Assembly (NCBI GenBank): GCA_049487715.1
Contig: CP150550.1
Span: 1-64,000 of the forward strand
Source: Pycnococcus provasolii
Taxonomy: Eukaryota > Chlorophyta > Pseudoscourfieldiophyceae > Pseudoscourfieldiales
Reading direction: 5' to 3'
DNA: 64,000 bases
A program made the translations under genes and the position numbers. Below the pieces are notes generated by a model. That model had not been told where the DNA came from and searched no databases. It was given only the letters and a program-made list of their open reading frames with translations. Positions 36,002 through 45,674 of this stretch are shown here, piece by piece (position 1 is the first letter of the stretch; every line of letters starts with the position of its first letter).

Positions 36002-38503
36002 ATGCGCGTGGCGGCGCCGAACAACCAGCACAAGCCAGCTCGCGCGACACACAACCGCTGCTGCAAGCCTGCGACGCGCACGCGCACTGCGGCAAGACCT
36101 AGAGTGTACGCCGCGGCAACCTCGGATAAAACGCAACAAGGAACCATGTCCGCACTCCAGTCACTGCGCTCGACGCTCGTCACGCTCTTCCGCTCCAAGA
36201 GCCTGGCAGGAGAGTCTGCGGCAGCGGCCGCCGTCGCAACCAGGCTCAAGGTGGAGGACCTTGTACAGATACGAGACCTAGTTATGGGGTCAAAGGGAGA
36301 TGCAGAGAGCATTGGCGCGGAGAAGGACGCGGCCAACGCGGATGCGCTGCTTGACCGACAGGCGTTTGGCAACATCTGCCAGCGACTTGGCGTCAGCGAA
36401 GATTCTCGCATCTCGGCGCTCTACGACAACATGGACAAAGACCACGACCATAAGGTGAGCTTCCGTGAGCTCACCACCGTGCTGACCACGCTCGTCAGTG
36501 GAACAAACGAGGCGGCGGTTGAGTTCGAGTTTAGCCTGTGGGACAGGTCGGGCGACGGCAATCTCGACAGGGAGGAGTTCTCGAGGTACATTGTTAGCAC
36601 CAGTCGTGCAAACGGAAGTTTGTTGAGCAACGAAGCGCTCAAGCGCATTTCAAACGACCTGTTCACTGAGCTGGACCTCGACGGGAACGAATCCATCGAC
36701 CTGGCCGAGTTCAAGAAAGGTGTTCTCAAGGTGCAAACCGCAACCGGTGTCTCGACGAATGCGGTTGCTGCGGCAGACGAAATTAACCCGAGCGAGCGCA
36801 GCGTCTACGAGTTTCTCGGCTCGCGCATGCCACTCTCCGCAGGCGATGTGGTCAAGGCGGCGACGATGAACAAGGAGGAGTCGTCCTTCTTCTTCATCGC
36901 CAAGGGCAAGGCTACGCTGACTTACCGTGGCATCGACGTGCACAGTGGCGACGGCTCCAAGCCGAAGAGCGCGATGCTTGGCGTGTGTCTCGCTGTTCTC
37001 CCCAACGACCAAGTGGCTGTGCGTGCAGACACGGACTGTGAGCTTATCGAGGTGCCCGTCACCTCTCTCAGCGAACTTGCTCTCAACGGCCACGCAGGCG
37101 CCGTTGTTGTGTACGAGCACATCGGCAAGATCATGTACGACATGATCGAACCTCTGGACAATCGCGTCGCGGAAGCCTTCAAAAACGGCGAGAAGGATCT
37201 CGCGGAGAACCTGCAGGAGTGGACTGGTTACCTTCGCGACGCCATGCGCGACTTTGCGCTGCAGTTTCACAGCATCGGCAGCAAGGGCAAGATTGCCGTG
37301 CAGCCCACGAAGAGCGTGGGAGATTCAGCCAGCCTCAGTATCGCGTACAGCCCCGGCGTGGCGGAGCCGTGTCTTGCCATCAAGGAGAACCCGGATCTCA
37401 GCTACGAGTACACGAGCCGAGGCCACCTGGTTGGAGTTATCTCAAACGGAACTGCCGTGCTCGGACTCGGAAACATCGGCGCTCTCGCTTCGAAGCCAGT
37501 CATGGAAGGCAAGGCTGTTCTTTTCAAGACGTTTGGCGGCGTCGACTCGTTTGACATTGAAGTGGATGAATCTGATCCCGACAAGTTCATCGAACACGTC
37601 GTTGCCATCGCGCCCACATTCGGCGGAATCAACCTCGAGGATATTAAGGCGCCTGAATGCTTCTACATCGAGCCGGAAATCCAGCGTCGTGTCTCCATTC
37701 CCATCATGCACGACGATCAGCATGGCACGGCCATTATCGCGGGCGCGGGATTGGTCAACGCCCTGCACTTTGCCGAGAAGGATATCGGTGATGTGAAGAT
37801 TGTTGTCAACGGATGCGGCGCCGCGGGATACACGGTTGCAAGGCACTTCATCGCCCTTGGAGTAAAGCCGGAAAATCTCGTCGCCTGCGACATCGACGGC
37901 GTCGTGTACAAGGGCCGTAAGGATCTCGAGGAGGATCCAAACCTTTACCTGCACAATATTGCCACAACAAATCCGGCGCGCACGCTCGCCGAAGCTGTGG
38001 AGGGTGCTGACGCATTCGTTGGCCTGAGCGTGCCGAACATTCTCACGCCGGAGATGCTCCTGTCGATGAAGAAGTCGCCTCTCATCTTCGCGCTCGCGAA
38101 TCCCACGCCGGAGATTCGCTACGCGCTTGCCAAAGCAACGCGGCCGGATGTCATCATGGGAACTGGTCGCAGCGATCTACCAAATCAAATCAATAACGTC
38201 TGCGCGTTCCCATTCATCTTCCGCGGAGCACTCGACTGCCGAGCATCTGCAATTAACGAGGAGATGAAGATGGCAACCACACACGCAATCGCGGATCTCG
38301 CGAAAACGGATCCGACGCGTCCCTTCTCGCCCGAGAGCATTATCCCACTACCTCGCGACCCTCGTTTACTATATCACATAGCTCCCGCGATTGTCGAAGC
38401 GGCGCAAAAGACGGGCGTTGCACGAATCGAGGTGAATGTCGACGAGTATCGTGCAAAGTTGGAGCGCGAGATGAAAGTGAAGATGGGCGACATCTTGCAG
38501 TGA
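36002..38503 (+). CDS. Malic enzyme (bacterial MaeB-like) with N-terminal EF-hands and cyclic-nucleotide-like domain
   Basis: 833 aa, intronless, from ATG at 36002 (the frame is open upstream but starts with GTG). Residues 1-~45 are Arg/Ala/Thr-rich without acids, a probable plastid transit peptide ending near VYAAA. EF-hand loops: DKDHDHKVSFRE (~144), DRSGDGNLDREE (~181), DLDGNESIDLAE (~224). Residues ~266-376 resemble a cNMP-binding/jelly-roll domain (SSFFFIAKGKATLTYRGI). From ~396 a complete malic enzyme: LSIAYSPGVAEPCLAI, GLGNIGALASKPVMEGK, FGGINLEDIKAPECF, HDDQHGTAI and the Rossmann NGCGAAGYTVARH. This is the short bacterial MaeB class, not the ~60-kDa plant NADP-ME. Converts malate to pyruvate + CO2 + NAD(P)H. 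Calcium regulation is inference from the EF-hands. Confidence 0.93.
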   Translation: MRVAAPNNQHKPARATHNRCCKPATRTRTAARPRVYAAATSDKTQQGTMSALQSLRSTLVTLFRSKSLAGESAAAAAVATRLKVEDLVQIRDLVMGSKGDAESIGAEKDAANADALLDRQAFGNICQRLGVSEDSRISALYDNMDKDHDHKVSFRELTTVLTTLVSGTNEAAVEFEFSLWDRSGDGNLDREEFSRYIVSTSRANGSLLSNEALKRISNDLFTELDLDGNESIDLAEFKKGVLKVQTATGVSTNAVAAADEINPSERSVYEFLGSRMPLSAGDVVKAATMNKEESSFFFIAKGKATLTYRGIDVHSGDGSKPKSAMLGVCLAVLPNDQVAVRADTDCELIEVPVTSLSELALNGHAGAVVVYEHIGKIMYDMIEPLDNRVAEAFKNGEKDLAENLQEWTGYLRDAMRDFALQFHSIGSKGKIAVQPTKSVGDSASLSIAYSPGVAEPCLAIKENPDLSYEYTSRGHLVGVISNGTAVLGLGNIGALASKPVMEGKAVLFKTFGGVDSFDIEVDESDPDKFIEHVVAIAPTFGGINLEDIKAPECFYIEPEIQRRVSIPIMHDDQHGTAIIAGAGLVNALHFAEKDIGDVKIVVNGCGAAGYTVARHFIALGVKPENLVACDIDGVVYKGRKDLEEDPNLYLHNIATTNPARTLAEAVEGADAFVGLSVPNILTPEMLLSMKKSPLIFALANPTPEIRYALAKATRPDVIMGTGRSDLPNQINNVCAFPFIFRGALDCRASAINEEMKMATTHAIADLAKTDPTRPFSPESIIPLPRDPRLLYHIAPAIVEAAQKTGVARIEVNVDEYRAKLEREMKVKMGDILQ

Positions 38504-38520
38504 AAATGCGTGTTGCCAGG

Positions 38521-38590
38521 ATGGTGAATGTAAATGGTGTGAATGGACGATCGTTGGACGAGGTAAAAATTCCATTCCATTGTTGCAACA
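38521..38590 (-). repeat. Post-stop element, copy 3 (minus)
   Basis: On the minus strand: CAACAATGGAATGGAATTTT, then GTCCAACGATCGTCCATTCA and CACCATTTACATTCACC. It lies 56 nt downstream of the methionine synthase reductase stop, in the same sense. Confidence 0.65.
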
Positions 38591-38645
38591 ATTCGACATA
38601 TTACTATTTATTTTATTCCCTAGTAGATATCGGTTTGATATTTAT

Positions 38646-40889
38646 TCAATCGTCATGTGCCTCATCGCACCACACCTCCGTCACGTAGCGGCCATCAGAT
38701 ACCATCTTCTGCAGTGCCATCTCCGCCTCGCCACCAGTCATCTCGCCGTGCGTAACCATGATGTCGGCAAACGCCGCGCGCACATCTTTCGCCATACCGG
38801 CACCATCACCGCATACAAAGATACTCGCTCCTCTTGCAAGCGCGGCGTTCACGTCCTTGCCCAACTCCTTAAGTCGGTGCTGCACGTACGACTTGGGCTG
38901 GCCGTCGACGCGGGAGAATGCCGTGACGAGCTTCGTCAACGTGCCATCCGCGGCGTGCTTCTCGAACTCCTCGCGGTACAAGTAGTCTTCCTCAGGGTGA
39001 CGACATCCGAAGAAGAGCATCCAATCACCTCGTGTCGCATCGGCGCTCGCGCTGGTGAGCGCGAATTTGCGCTCCTTCAGAAAGCCGCGGTATGGTGCAA
39101 CTCCGGTTCCTGGACCCACCATAATGACGGAGCTGCCAACAACGTCCACGGGAGGACGGAAGCCGGCACTCTTCCTCAGGTGCACGCCAATCGCGCCGCT
39201 TGGTGACGACGACGACGACGACGCGGACGCGACGCGCTCAAGCCACGTGGATGCAACACCGCGTCGCGAAGTCCCGTCCTTCGCCGCATATTCAACGACG
39301 CTCAGTGCGGCGGACAGGCGCTCGCCGTCGTCGCACATTGCGCTTGTGAGCGAGTACAGTCGCGGTGCGAGCGGAGGAAGCGCGTCGAGGAGGCATGCCA
39401 GCGGCGGTGCGCAGCTCGGAAAGGCTGTTAGAATCTGCAGCAGGCCATCGTGGTTGGCGACGTGCTTTTCAAAGTCCTTGGCCCCATCCTTGCTCGCAAG
39501 GTGCGCCATTCGGCTTCTCTCCTCCGCCTTTTTGCAGAATGGCGCGAGACTGCGAACAAGGCTTTTCTTGAGAGCTCCACTGATGTCAACGCAGTGCGAA
39601 AACACGTGGCGCACCGAGCACGGGCACGGCACGTGCGGGATGCCCTCGCACATGAACGTCGCGTCAGCATTCAGGCCAAGACGACTTAGGACACTGTCAA
39701 CTAGCGACGGGTCGTTCTCCGGCGACACGCCCACTGCATCGCCGGGATTGTAGCGAATGCCGCTGCCGGCCACGTCCAACTCCACGTGCATAACCTTGCG
39801 TCCATTGACACCCTTCACACCACCCGCAGTCAGGTACCGGCAGGTGATGGGCGCGGTGACGAAGAACGGCTCGTCAGGACTGTACATTCCCTTGGGATCG
39901 CGATACTGGATCGCATCTCGTGCAGGTGCCTTCGCCTCGGTGGAGAGGCACGTATCATGCTCCGTACCACTTAGCCACTTCACGCACGGAAGCTGTGCAG
40001 GCCAGGGAGCTGCCACGGCAGGCAGTGCGGCGGCGGCGGCGGCGGCGGCATCGCCAGCTCCTGCCGGCTTCTCGCCTGTTACGACGAAAGTAAGCGCCTC
40101 CCACAAATCTTCGGTCCAAGCTTCGATGATTGGCTCGATGCCGTCCACCTCGTCCGCCTCCACCGATTTGTGGAAGCTCTCGGCGCCGAGGTCTGCAAAC
40201 TTCTTGTTGAACTGGCGAGGCACGTGCATGAAGCGCGTGTAGTTGGAGTCGCCGAGCCCGAGCGAGGTGTACTTGATTCCCGCGAACGGCTTTTCGGAGG
40301 CGGGTCGCTTCTTGCGAACCTTCGTGTACAGCTTGGCAGCGTTGTCCGGCGGATCTCCATCTCCCGTGCTGCTGGTGACAAGCACAAGAACTGGGTGCGT
40401 CGCCACGGAGAGGTTGTCGAAGTTCACCTCGCGCATGTCCAGAGCCTTCGCCTGGAATCCCTTCGTTGACGCTTCCGCCGCCAAGTTCTTGGCGATTTCG
40501 CGGCACGTTCCCGTCTGGCTAGCGTACAGCACGAAGACCGGCTTAGCTTTAAGGTTCGATGACGACTTCTTTGCGGACGACGATTGTGCCGCTCGCCTCG
40601 CCTTCATCTGCGCGAGTAGCGCCGATCCTCCCGTCGCCGCCGGCGCGGATGCGGGTGCGGGCGCGGGTGCCGATGACTGGGATGATGAAGCCTGAGCCCC
40701 ATGGTTCGCACCAGCACCAGCACCAGCACCAACCGATCCCACGGACGAGGCAGACCCGGGTGTGGCCACACCCTCCGTGTTCGCAGACCCGGATGGTGTG
40801 GATGGTTTCTTCGCCTTGATCTTCTTTCTGCGTAATAGGAATCCGCCCACCAGCCCCCCCACCACGAGTGCGACGCCCCCTAGTCCCAT
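38646..40889 (-). CDS. MTRR: Methionine synthase reductase-like diflavin reductase
   Basis: 747 aa. N-terminal membrane anchor (GLGGVALVVGGLVGGFLLRRKK) and low-complexity Ser/Ala linker, then flavodoxin FMN domain from ~117 (FVLYASQTGTCREIAKNLA; TSSTGDGDPPDNA), connecting domain, FAD domain (RLYSLTSAM, GVASTWLER) and NADPH domain (MVGPGTGVAPYRGFL, FFGCRHPEEDYLYREE). The connecting-domain segment CSVRHVFSHCVDISGALKKS with FPSCAPPLACLLD and LPPLAPRLYS matches MTRR better than cytochrome P450 reductase or NOS. MTRR reactivates cobalamin-dependent methionine synthase, so a B12 (METH) pathway is implied. The anchor is unusual for MTRR and reminiscent of CPR, which remains the alternative. Confidence 0.8.
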   Translation of the reverse strand: MGLGGVALVVGGLVGGFLLRRKKIKAKKPSTPSGSANTEGVATPGSASSVGSVGAGAGAGANHGAQASSSQSSAPAPAPASAPAATGGSALLAQMKARRAAQSSSAKKSSSNLKAKPVFVLYASQTGTCREIAKNLAAEASTKGFQAKALDMREVNFDNLSVATHPVLVLVTSSTGDGDPPDNAAKLYTKVRKKRPASEKPFAGIKYTSLGLGDSNYTRFMHVPRQFNKKFADLGAESFHKSVEADEVDGIEPIIEAWTEDLWEALTFVVTGEKPAGAGDAAAAAAAALPAVAAPWPAQLPCVKWLSGTEHDTCLSTEAKAPARDAIQYRDPKGMYSPDEPFFVTAPITCRYLTAGGVKGVNGRKVMHVELDVAGSGIRYNPGDAVGVSPENDPSLVDSVLSRLGLNADATFMCEGIPHVPCPCSVRHVFSHCVDISGALKKSLVRSLAPFCKKAEERSRMAHLASKDGAKDFEKHVANHDGLLQILTAFPSCAPPLACLLDALPPLAPRLYSLTSAMCDDGERLSAALSVVEYAAKDGTSRRGVASTWLERVASASSSSSSPSGAIGVHLRKSAGFRPPVDVVGSSVIMVGPGTGVAPYRGFLKERKFALTSASADATRGDWMLFFGCRHPEEDYLYREEFEKHAADGTLTKLVTAFSRVDGQPKSYVQHRLKELGKDVNAALARGASIFVCGDGAGMAKDVRAAFADIMVTHGEMTGGEAEMALQKMVSDGRYVTEVWCDEAHDD

Positions 40890-41161
40890 GGCGCGCTCCT
40901 GAGTGACGTCGGTGGTTGGATGCGTGAGTGCGGGTACGACCGAAGCGCGATCGGAGCCGGAGGAATGGGAGGGAACAGGAAGCAGGAACAGGATCAACCT
41001 CAGCCCCTCACGACAGTGAGTGACGACACCGGGACCTCAGGGGGCACCTCGCCTCGCCTCGCCTTGGGGAGGGGATACACTCTTGCACGACGACCCATTT
41101 GTTCAATTCCGAACCCGACCGGCGCTTCTCATCTCCTTCTTCCTCTCGTCTGTCCTCCGTC

Positions 41162-41422
41162 ATGGTGCTAGCCGCGACGACCAGAATCGCCAACGCGAAG
41201 GTGTCGCCGTACGCGGTGATGATCACCATACCCGGCTTCGCGTACGCAGGATGGTACCTGCACAACTACAGCGAGTGGAGAAAAAGCAGGGACGAACAGC
41301 TGCACCGAATGGCGGTAGAAATCGTTCGGCTCGAGAGTGAGGAAAAGGCCAGCTTGGCGGAAGCGCCGGCATCGCAAACACCGGCGACGCAGAAGGGACG
41401 GCGGCGGTGGTGGTGGAGATAA
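41162..41422 (+). CDS. 86-aa small membrane protein, unknown
   Basis: ATG at 41162, 272 bp from the reductase start on the other strand. One hydrophobic segment (VMITIPGFAYAGWYLHNY, about residues 19-37), then a charged helix (SEWRKSRDEQLHRMAVEIVR) and a basic tail ending GRRRWWWR. I do not recognise it; the topology is like accessory subunits of respiratory complexes. The regular gene order and G/C-ending codons support it as real. Confidence 0.5.
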   Translation: MVLAATTRIANAKVSPYAVMITIPGFAYAGWYLHNYSEWRKSRDEQLHRMAVEIVRLESEEKASLAEAPASQTPATQKGRRRWWWR

Positions 41423-41511
41423 CACGCGGCTTGCGAGCGCCGCCGCCTCGCTATGTCGCATACAGTAACAGTTTTCATACTATTCTATACTAGCTTTTAC
41501 AATTTTCACGT

Positions 41512-42210
41512 TCACGTGCCAGCAGACTCCGTGGCGTCTTCGTCGTCGCGAGCGCCACCCTTGACGACGAAGCGCCATACGTCGACCGACACGTCCACGC
41601 TCTCCTTCTTGTGAAAACGGTACGTCTTGGGCAGGTCGTAGCGCAGCTCCGCAACCACATCAGCGCGCAAAGCGCCCAAGTCGCGCTGAGCAACCTCGCC
41701 GACGTGCTTGCGCGTGCTCGTCTTGTGAAGAGAGTACACCGCGCCACCGCGTGGTGGAAATGATATGCCAAGAAGCGCGCTACGAACAAATTCCATGTCT
41801 GCGCCCGCGCGTTTTGTTCCGAAAGGAGGATTCATCAGCACTGTGTCCGCGTGCAGGCGAAGGCGAGAGACGTCGCGCACGTCGCAACGAAGCAGGTCCA
41901 GCGGGCCGTCGGGACGCACATCCTCAAAGTTCTCCTCAACATTTTCTGCAGCGATGGCGAGCGCGTCGTCGTCGATGTCCACGCCAACGACATGAGCAGC
42001 TCCCATCAGGCTCGCGCCTATCGCAAGCATACCCGTGCCCGTTCCCAAGTCCACGACTGTTCGGTTCGCGATATCCTGGAACTGCTCCTGCGCGGTGAAG
42101 AGTATGTGGCTCGCAATGTGCGCGCTCGTCGGGTACTGCTCGAGCATCACCTTCGGCTTGGCGAAGGGCGCGACGTCACTGAGCATCGCCTCGAGGTGCT
42201 TCACCTTCAT
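41512..42210 (-). CDS. METTL5: METTL5-type rRNA adenine N6-methyltransferase
   Basis: 232 aa. Starts MKVKHLEAML; LEQYPTSAHIASHILF is the METTL5 signature, SAM motif I is VVDLGTGTGMLAIG (~52-65), and the catalytic NPPF is at residues 127-130 (VLMNPPFGTKRAGADMEF). The C-terminus has YDLPKTYRFHKKESVDVSVDVWRF. METTL5 with TRMT112 installs m6A in helix 44 of 18S rRNA. Divergent from the sugar-phosphate transporter, 146 bp between starts. Confidence 0.94.
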   Translation of the reverse strand: MKVKHLEAMLSDVAPFAKPKVMLEQYPTSAHIASHILFTAQEQFQDIANRTVVDLGTGTGMLAIGASLMGAAHVVGVDIDDDALAIAAENVEENFEDVRPDGPLDLLRCDVRDVSRLRLHADTVLMNPPFGTKRAGADMEFVRSALLGISFPPRGGAVYSLHKTSTRKHVGEVAQRDLGALRADVVAELRYDLPKTYRFHKKESVDVSVDVWRFVVKGGARDDEDATESAGT

Positions 42211-42356
42211 CGTCCATGAACCGGGTGAGAAAGTGAACTGAGAAAGAGGACTGAGGAGACCGTCCAGTGAGGAGGTTCCCCGAACCCGAAGGAGGGCCAG
42301 ATTAGTCCATCCCCTCAATCCCCCCCCCTTCCCAACACACACGCACACACCCCGCG

Positions 42357-43424
42357 ATGCCCGAGGTGCCCAAGGCCTCCGCGAGCATGCCAGGGGAGAG
42401 CGGCAAGGCGCTCGCACCGCCGCCCAAGGACTTGCACGCCGCGGCGAAGACGTGGACCGACATACTCGAGTCGCTCGGGTGGATTGTCGCCAACGTCGTC
42501 AGCAGCTTGGCGTGCGTCCTTTGCAACAAGTCAGTACTTCAAACACACGGGTTTCACTACATAGCAACGCTCAACGTCTTGCACTACCTTGCAACCGTCA
42601 TTATGCTCGAATTTCTAGCGGCCATAGGCGGACACGACAAAGGGGCGATGCCTATGAAGGAACGCGTCAAGGTGGGATCCATGAGCGTCGTCAGCGTTCA
42701 GCTGCAGAACACATCACTGCTCGTCAACAGTGTGGGCTTTTATCAGATCTTCAAGCTCCTCGTCATACCGTCGTCCATGGTGCTGGAGAGCTTGACAACT
42801 GGGATCGACCGCAAGTACGACTTTAAGGTGTACTTCTCGCTCGCAGTCATGTCCGCCGGAGTTCTCGTTGCGGTTGTGCACGACGTGCAGACCACACTGT
42901 ATGGCTGCGCCATCGCTCTTTCCGCCACCGTATTCACCGCGCAGTTCCAAATCTGGCAAGGCTCGAAGCAGCGTGAGTTCACCATTTCCGCTGTACAGCT
43001 AAGTCGTGCCTTTTCGATGCCCCAGCTTGTCGTTGGCGCTATCGTCGCCATCCCGCGGACCTTCATCTTTGGGGACATCATGACATACAAACCAACATTT
43101 GACTTCTACGTCGCGTTGTTTGGCAGCTGCCTATTTGCAATCGGCGTGCAAGTGTCGTCGACAGGGCTCATCGGAAAGACAAGTCCGGTGACGTACCAGG
43201 TGGTTGGCCAGATCAAGTCAATACTCACACTCTTCTTCGGGCACATCTGGTTCGATGCCGAGCACCCCGCAAGCGCCCTGCTCGGCAAGCTACTTGGCTT
43301 CTCCGCCGCCATTGGCGGCGCCTCGCTGTACGCGAATCAACGACTCTTCATGTCGAAACAAGTGCACAGCGACTGGCTAGCCCTTTTTAATCGACGCGAC
43401 GGTAGCGCCAAGCCACCTGTGTGA
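42357..43424 (+). CDS. TPT/NST family nucleotide-sugar or triose-phosphate-type transporter
   Basis: 355 aa, about ten membrane helices. Begins after a ~35-residue hydrophilic leader. NVVSSLACVLCNKSVLQ..F.Y...L..LH, and later SSTGLIGKTSPVTYQVVGQIKSILTLFFG, are the conserved TPT/DMT motifs, close to SLC35E3/plant UDP-sugar transporters (UXT/URGT) rather than plastid phosphate translocators because there is no transit peptide. Probably Golgi membrane; the substrate cannot be read from sequence. Confidence 0.85.
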   Translation: MPEVPKASASMPGESGKALAPPPKDLHAAAKTWTDILESLGWIVANVVSSLACVLCNKSVLQTHGFHYIATLNVLHYLATVIMLEFLAAIGGHDKGAMPMKERVKVGSMSVVSVQLQNTSLLVNSVGFYQIFKLLVIPSSMVLESLTTGIDRKYDFKVYFSLAVMSAGVLVAVVHDVQTTLYGCAIALSATVFTAQFQIWQGSKQREFTISAVQLSRAFSMPQLVVGAIVAIPRTFIFGDIMTYKPTFDFYVALFGSCLFAIGVQVSSTGLIGKTSPVTYQVVGQIKSILTLFFGHIWFDAEHPASALLGKLLGFSAAIGGASLYANQRLFMSKQVHSDWLALFNRRDGSAKPPV

Positions 43425-43520
43425 GGACTGCCCACCGCGCGTTGCTTGTAACAACTGCGTCATTTCATTTCATTCATTCTCGTTAAACTGTGTTGTGATT
43501 AATTTTACCTTTTGAATAAA

Positions 43521-45323
43521 TTAGAAGTCGAACTCGTCGCTCGAGTCGGCTGATCTCCTAGCCGCTGCGGATGCCGTCCTAGCCGCCGCTGTGGATGCGG
43601 ACGTGGTTGGTACGGCAGCTTCGTCGTCAATACTGTCGTCATCAAAACTCGCGTCCAATCCGAACCCGCGTCCTGAGACAAGCCTTGCGACGCCGCTCGA
43701 CAGGCGCGGTCTCGGCACGGCTGATGGTGGTCGTGACGACGACGGCGACGTGGATGAAGGCTGCGATGATGTGACGGCTGCTGACGACGACGAGGAAGAA
43801 GGTTCAACCGATGCCGTTGGCTTAGGCTTAGAACGTGGCCGCGGCGCGAACATGCCCATCAGGCTTGGCGCATCCATATCCGCAGCTGACGAGGTCGGCA
43901 GCTCAGACGCAGGGGGTGGTGTCGAGGGCTTGGCGCGAGGACGTGGTGCAAACGCTCCCATCAGGCTCGTTGCACCCATGTGCAGAGGGGAAGAGCCCGC
44001 TGACAATTCTGTGGTTGACGACGCCTCGGGTCTTGAACTACCACCCAGCATCGTCGTAAGCACGTCGCACAGGCGACCGTGAGCAGATTTGGCCTGTGCA
44101 TCCGTCAGCTTGGAAAGTGCGGTCGAGCTCTCGGGAAGCAGAAGATTAGTGAGCACATTCGCAGCCGAAGTACCACCACCGAGGAAGTGCACCACGAGCG
44201 CACGCCACATCTTCGCCGCCGCTGGCGAGTGTGCCGCCTCCAGCACTTCCTCGAGCTCGCTAGGCTCAGGCGCGGCGCGGCCCGCGGCAACGAAGCGCAC
44301 AGCCTCGACTGGAAGCAACGGTTCGGCGGCATTGTTGCGCGCCGCGGCGACGAGGGCGCAAGTGGCCGCTGCCCACGCTGACGCCGAGCTTCGAACCGTG
44401 TCCGCCGCCTTTGCTGGACTGGCAACGGCTTCGACGAAGGCTGGCGGTACCACGGGTGCAGGATCCACCCACGGTGCGGCGTCAGGCGGTGCCGCGGCTA
44501 AAACAGTTTCGAGTAGTCTCGCGAGAGCATCTGGTGAAAGTCTAGCGAGCGCGTCCGCCGTCGCGGGCGATGAGGTGCTCGCCGTCGTCGACGCCTCGGC
44601 AGAAGCAGCCTTGCGTTCCTGCTCGAGTTCTTCCTTGCGCCTTCTCAGCTCGTCATTCCAAGCCGCTCTCTGCCGAGCAAGCTCCTCCTCATCCTCCTCG
44701 ACGTCGTCGCTGTCGCTGTCGCTCTCTCCACCCTGGACTGCGACTGCGGCTGCGGCTGCCCGCGTCTGTGCCACCGGCACCGTCGGCGACAGGCGCGCCC
44801 CTGCGGCGGCAGTCCCAGCAGCGGCAGGAGCAAGATCAGCAGGACGTCGCGTCGTCGCCGCCGCCGCCGCCGCCGCTCCTGCCTTTGCCCTTTCAAAAGC
44901 CGTCTGAGCCGCGTGATACCTGGCCCTTTCTGCGGCTCTGTCAACTTCCTTCTGCTGCGCTTTCTGCTGTTGACCTTGCGCGACGTGTGCGAGCCACTGC
45001 GGGTAGAGCGCCCGCACGGTCGCGACGTACTCCGCCCTTGCCGCGTGCAGTGCCGCCGCCGCCGCGACGTCGTCGCGCGCCGTTTCGTTTGTGTCGTGCG
45101 CGTCCTGGGCATCCGCGAGCCGTTTGACTTTATCCCTGAGAGCTTGGTTTCTCTTTTCTGCGCGTCTTGCTGCCGCTTCGTATTCGTTATGCTTCTGCGT
45201 CGCCCTTTGCACGATCGCCTGCGCGTATGCGGGCGTCGCGTACTCGAGCGCGTCTTCCGTGACTTTGAGTCTTCGTGCGCGCAAGACTCTGAGCTTGGCG
45301 TCGACGTCCCCTGAGGCTGCCAT
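43521..45323 (-). CDS. Coiled-coil protein, unknown
   Basis: 600 aa from the second of two close in-frame ATGs (MAASGDVDAK; the first, at 45332, adds MQV). Residues ~10-180 are a charged coiled coil (VLRARRLKVTEDALEYATPA, KRNQALRDKVKRLADAQDAH), then an acidic, Ala/Glu-rich helical stretch with SDSDDVEEDEEEL, an alpha-helical central domain (~330-440) and a disordered tail with twice-repeated SLMG(A/M)FAPRPR motifs, ending SSDEFDF. I do not recognise the family. The open frame continues upstream through the 3' LTR of the inserted element, but those codons are transposon sequence. Confidence 0.75.
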   Translation of the reverse strand: MAASGDVDAKLRVLRARRLKVTEDALEYATPAYAQAIVQRATQKHNEYEAAARRAEKRNQALRDKVKRLADAQDAHDTNETARDDVAAAAALHAARAEYVATVRALYPQWLAHVAQGQQQKAQQKEVDRAAERARYHAAQTAFERAKAGAAAAAAATTRRPADLAPAAAGTAAAGARLSPTVPVAQTRAAAAAVAVQGGESDSDSDDVEEDEEELARQRAAWNDELRRRKEELEQERKAASAEASTTASTSSPATADALARLSPDALARLLETVLAAAPPDAAPWVDPAPVVPPAFVEAVASPAKAADTVRSSASAWAAATCALVAAARNNAAEPLLPVEAVRFVAAGRAAPEPSELEEVLEAAHSPAAAKMWRALVVHFLGGGTSAANVLTNLLLPESSTALSKLTDAQAKSAHGRLCDVLTTMLGGSSRPEASSTTELSAGSSPLHMGATSLMGAFAPRPRAKPSTPPPASELPTSSAADMDAPSLMGMFAPRPRSKPKPTASVEPSSSSSSAAVTSSQPSSTSPSSSRPPSAVPRPRLSSGVARLVSGRGFGLDASFDDDSIDDEAAVPTTSASTAAARTASAAARRSADSSDEFDF

Positions 45324-45408
45324 GACTTGCATGAGAGCGGAGTCGCGGAGTACTGCAAGGGTGAGTTTGAACTTACTTCTCCCCGAGGCGGAAGGTCCAA
45401 GGGGGGAG

Positions 45409-45609
45409 TGTAGAGATTGTGAATAATAATCGTTTGAATTACAGGAGGGCAATAATAAGGGCGCGGGATGTGAAACCCTCTGGGGGTTCACGTGATGTGA
45501 AACCCATTCTCCTGTGTTTATTCCTTGTGTTTGTTTCGGGGATCGGATCGGGGATCGGATCGCACCTAGGGATCGCGGATCGGATCGCGGACTCACCCCT
45601 CTCTCCACA
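45409..45609 (-). repeat. LTR (3' LTR in element orientation)
   Basis: TG...CA, 201 bp; contains CACGTG within GGTTCACGTGATGTGAAACC and a GATCGGATCGGG repeat. It ends 81 bp upstream of the coiled-coil gene ATG, with the same transcriptional direction. Confidence 0.92.
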
Positions 45610-45674
45610 GGCCCCCCTGGACGCGAATCGATCTGGCAAGATCGGTTGCGTGCATCTTTGATTGATGGGTCCCA

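Noticed and set aside
45409-45661. Frame starting within the LTR and continuing into the coiled-coil gene, and plus-strand frames in both LTRs
   Set aside because: Starts with GTG inside transposon sequence; the identical frame in the other LTR shows it is element DNA, not host coding sequence.
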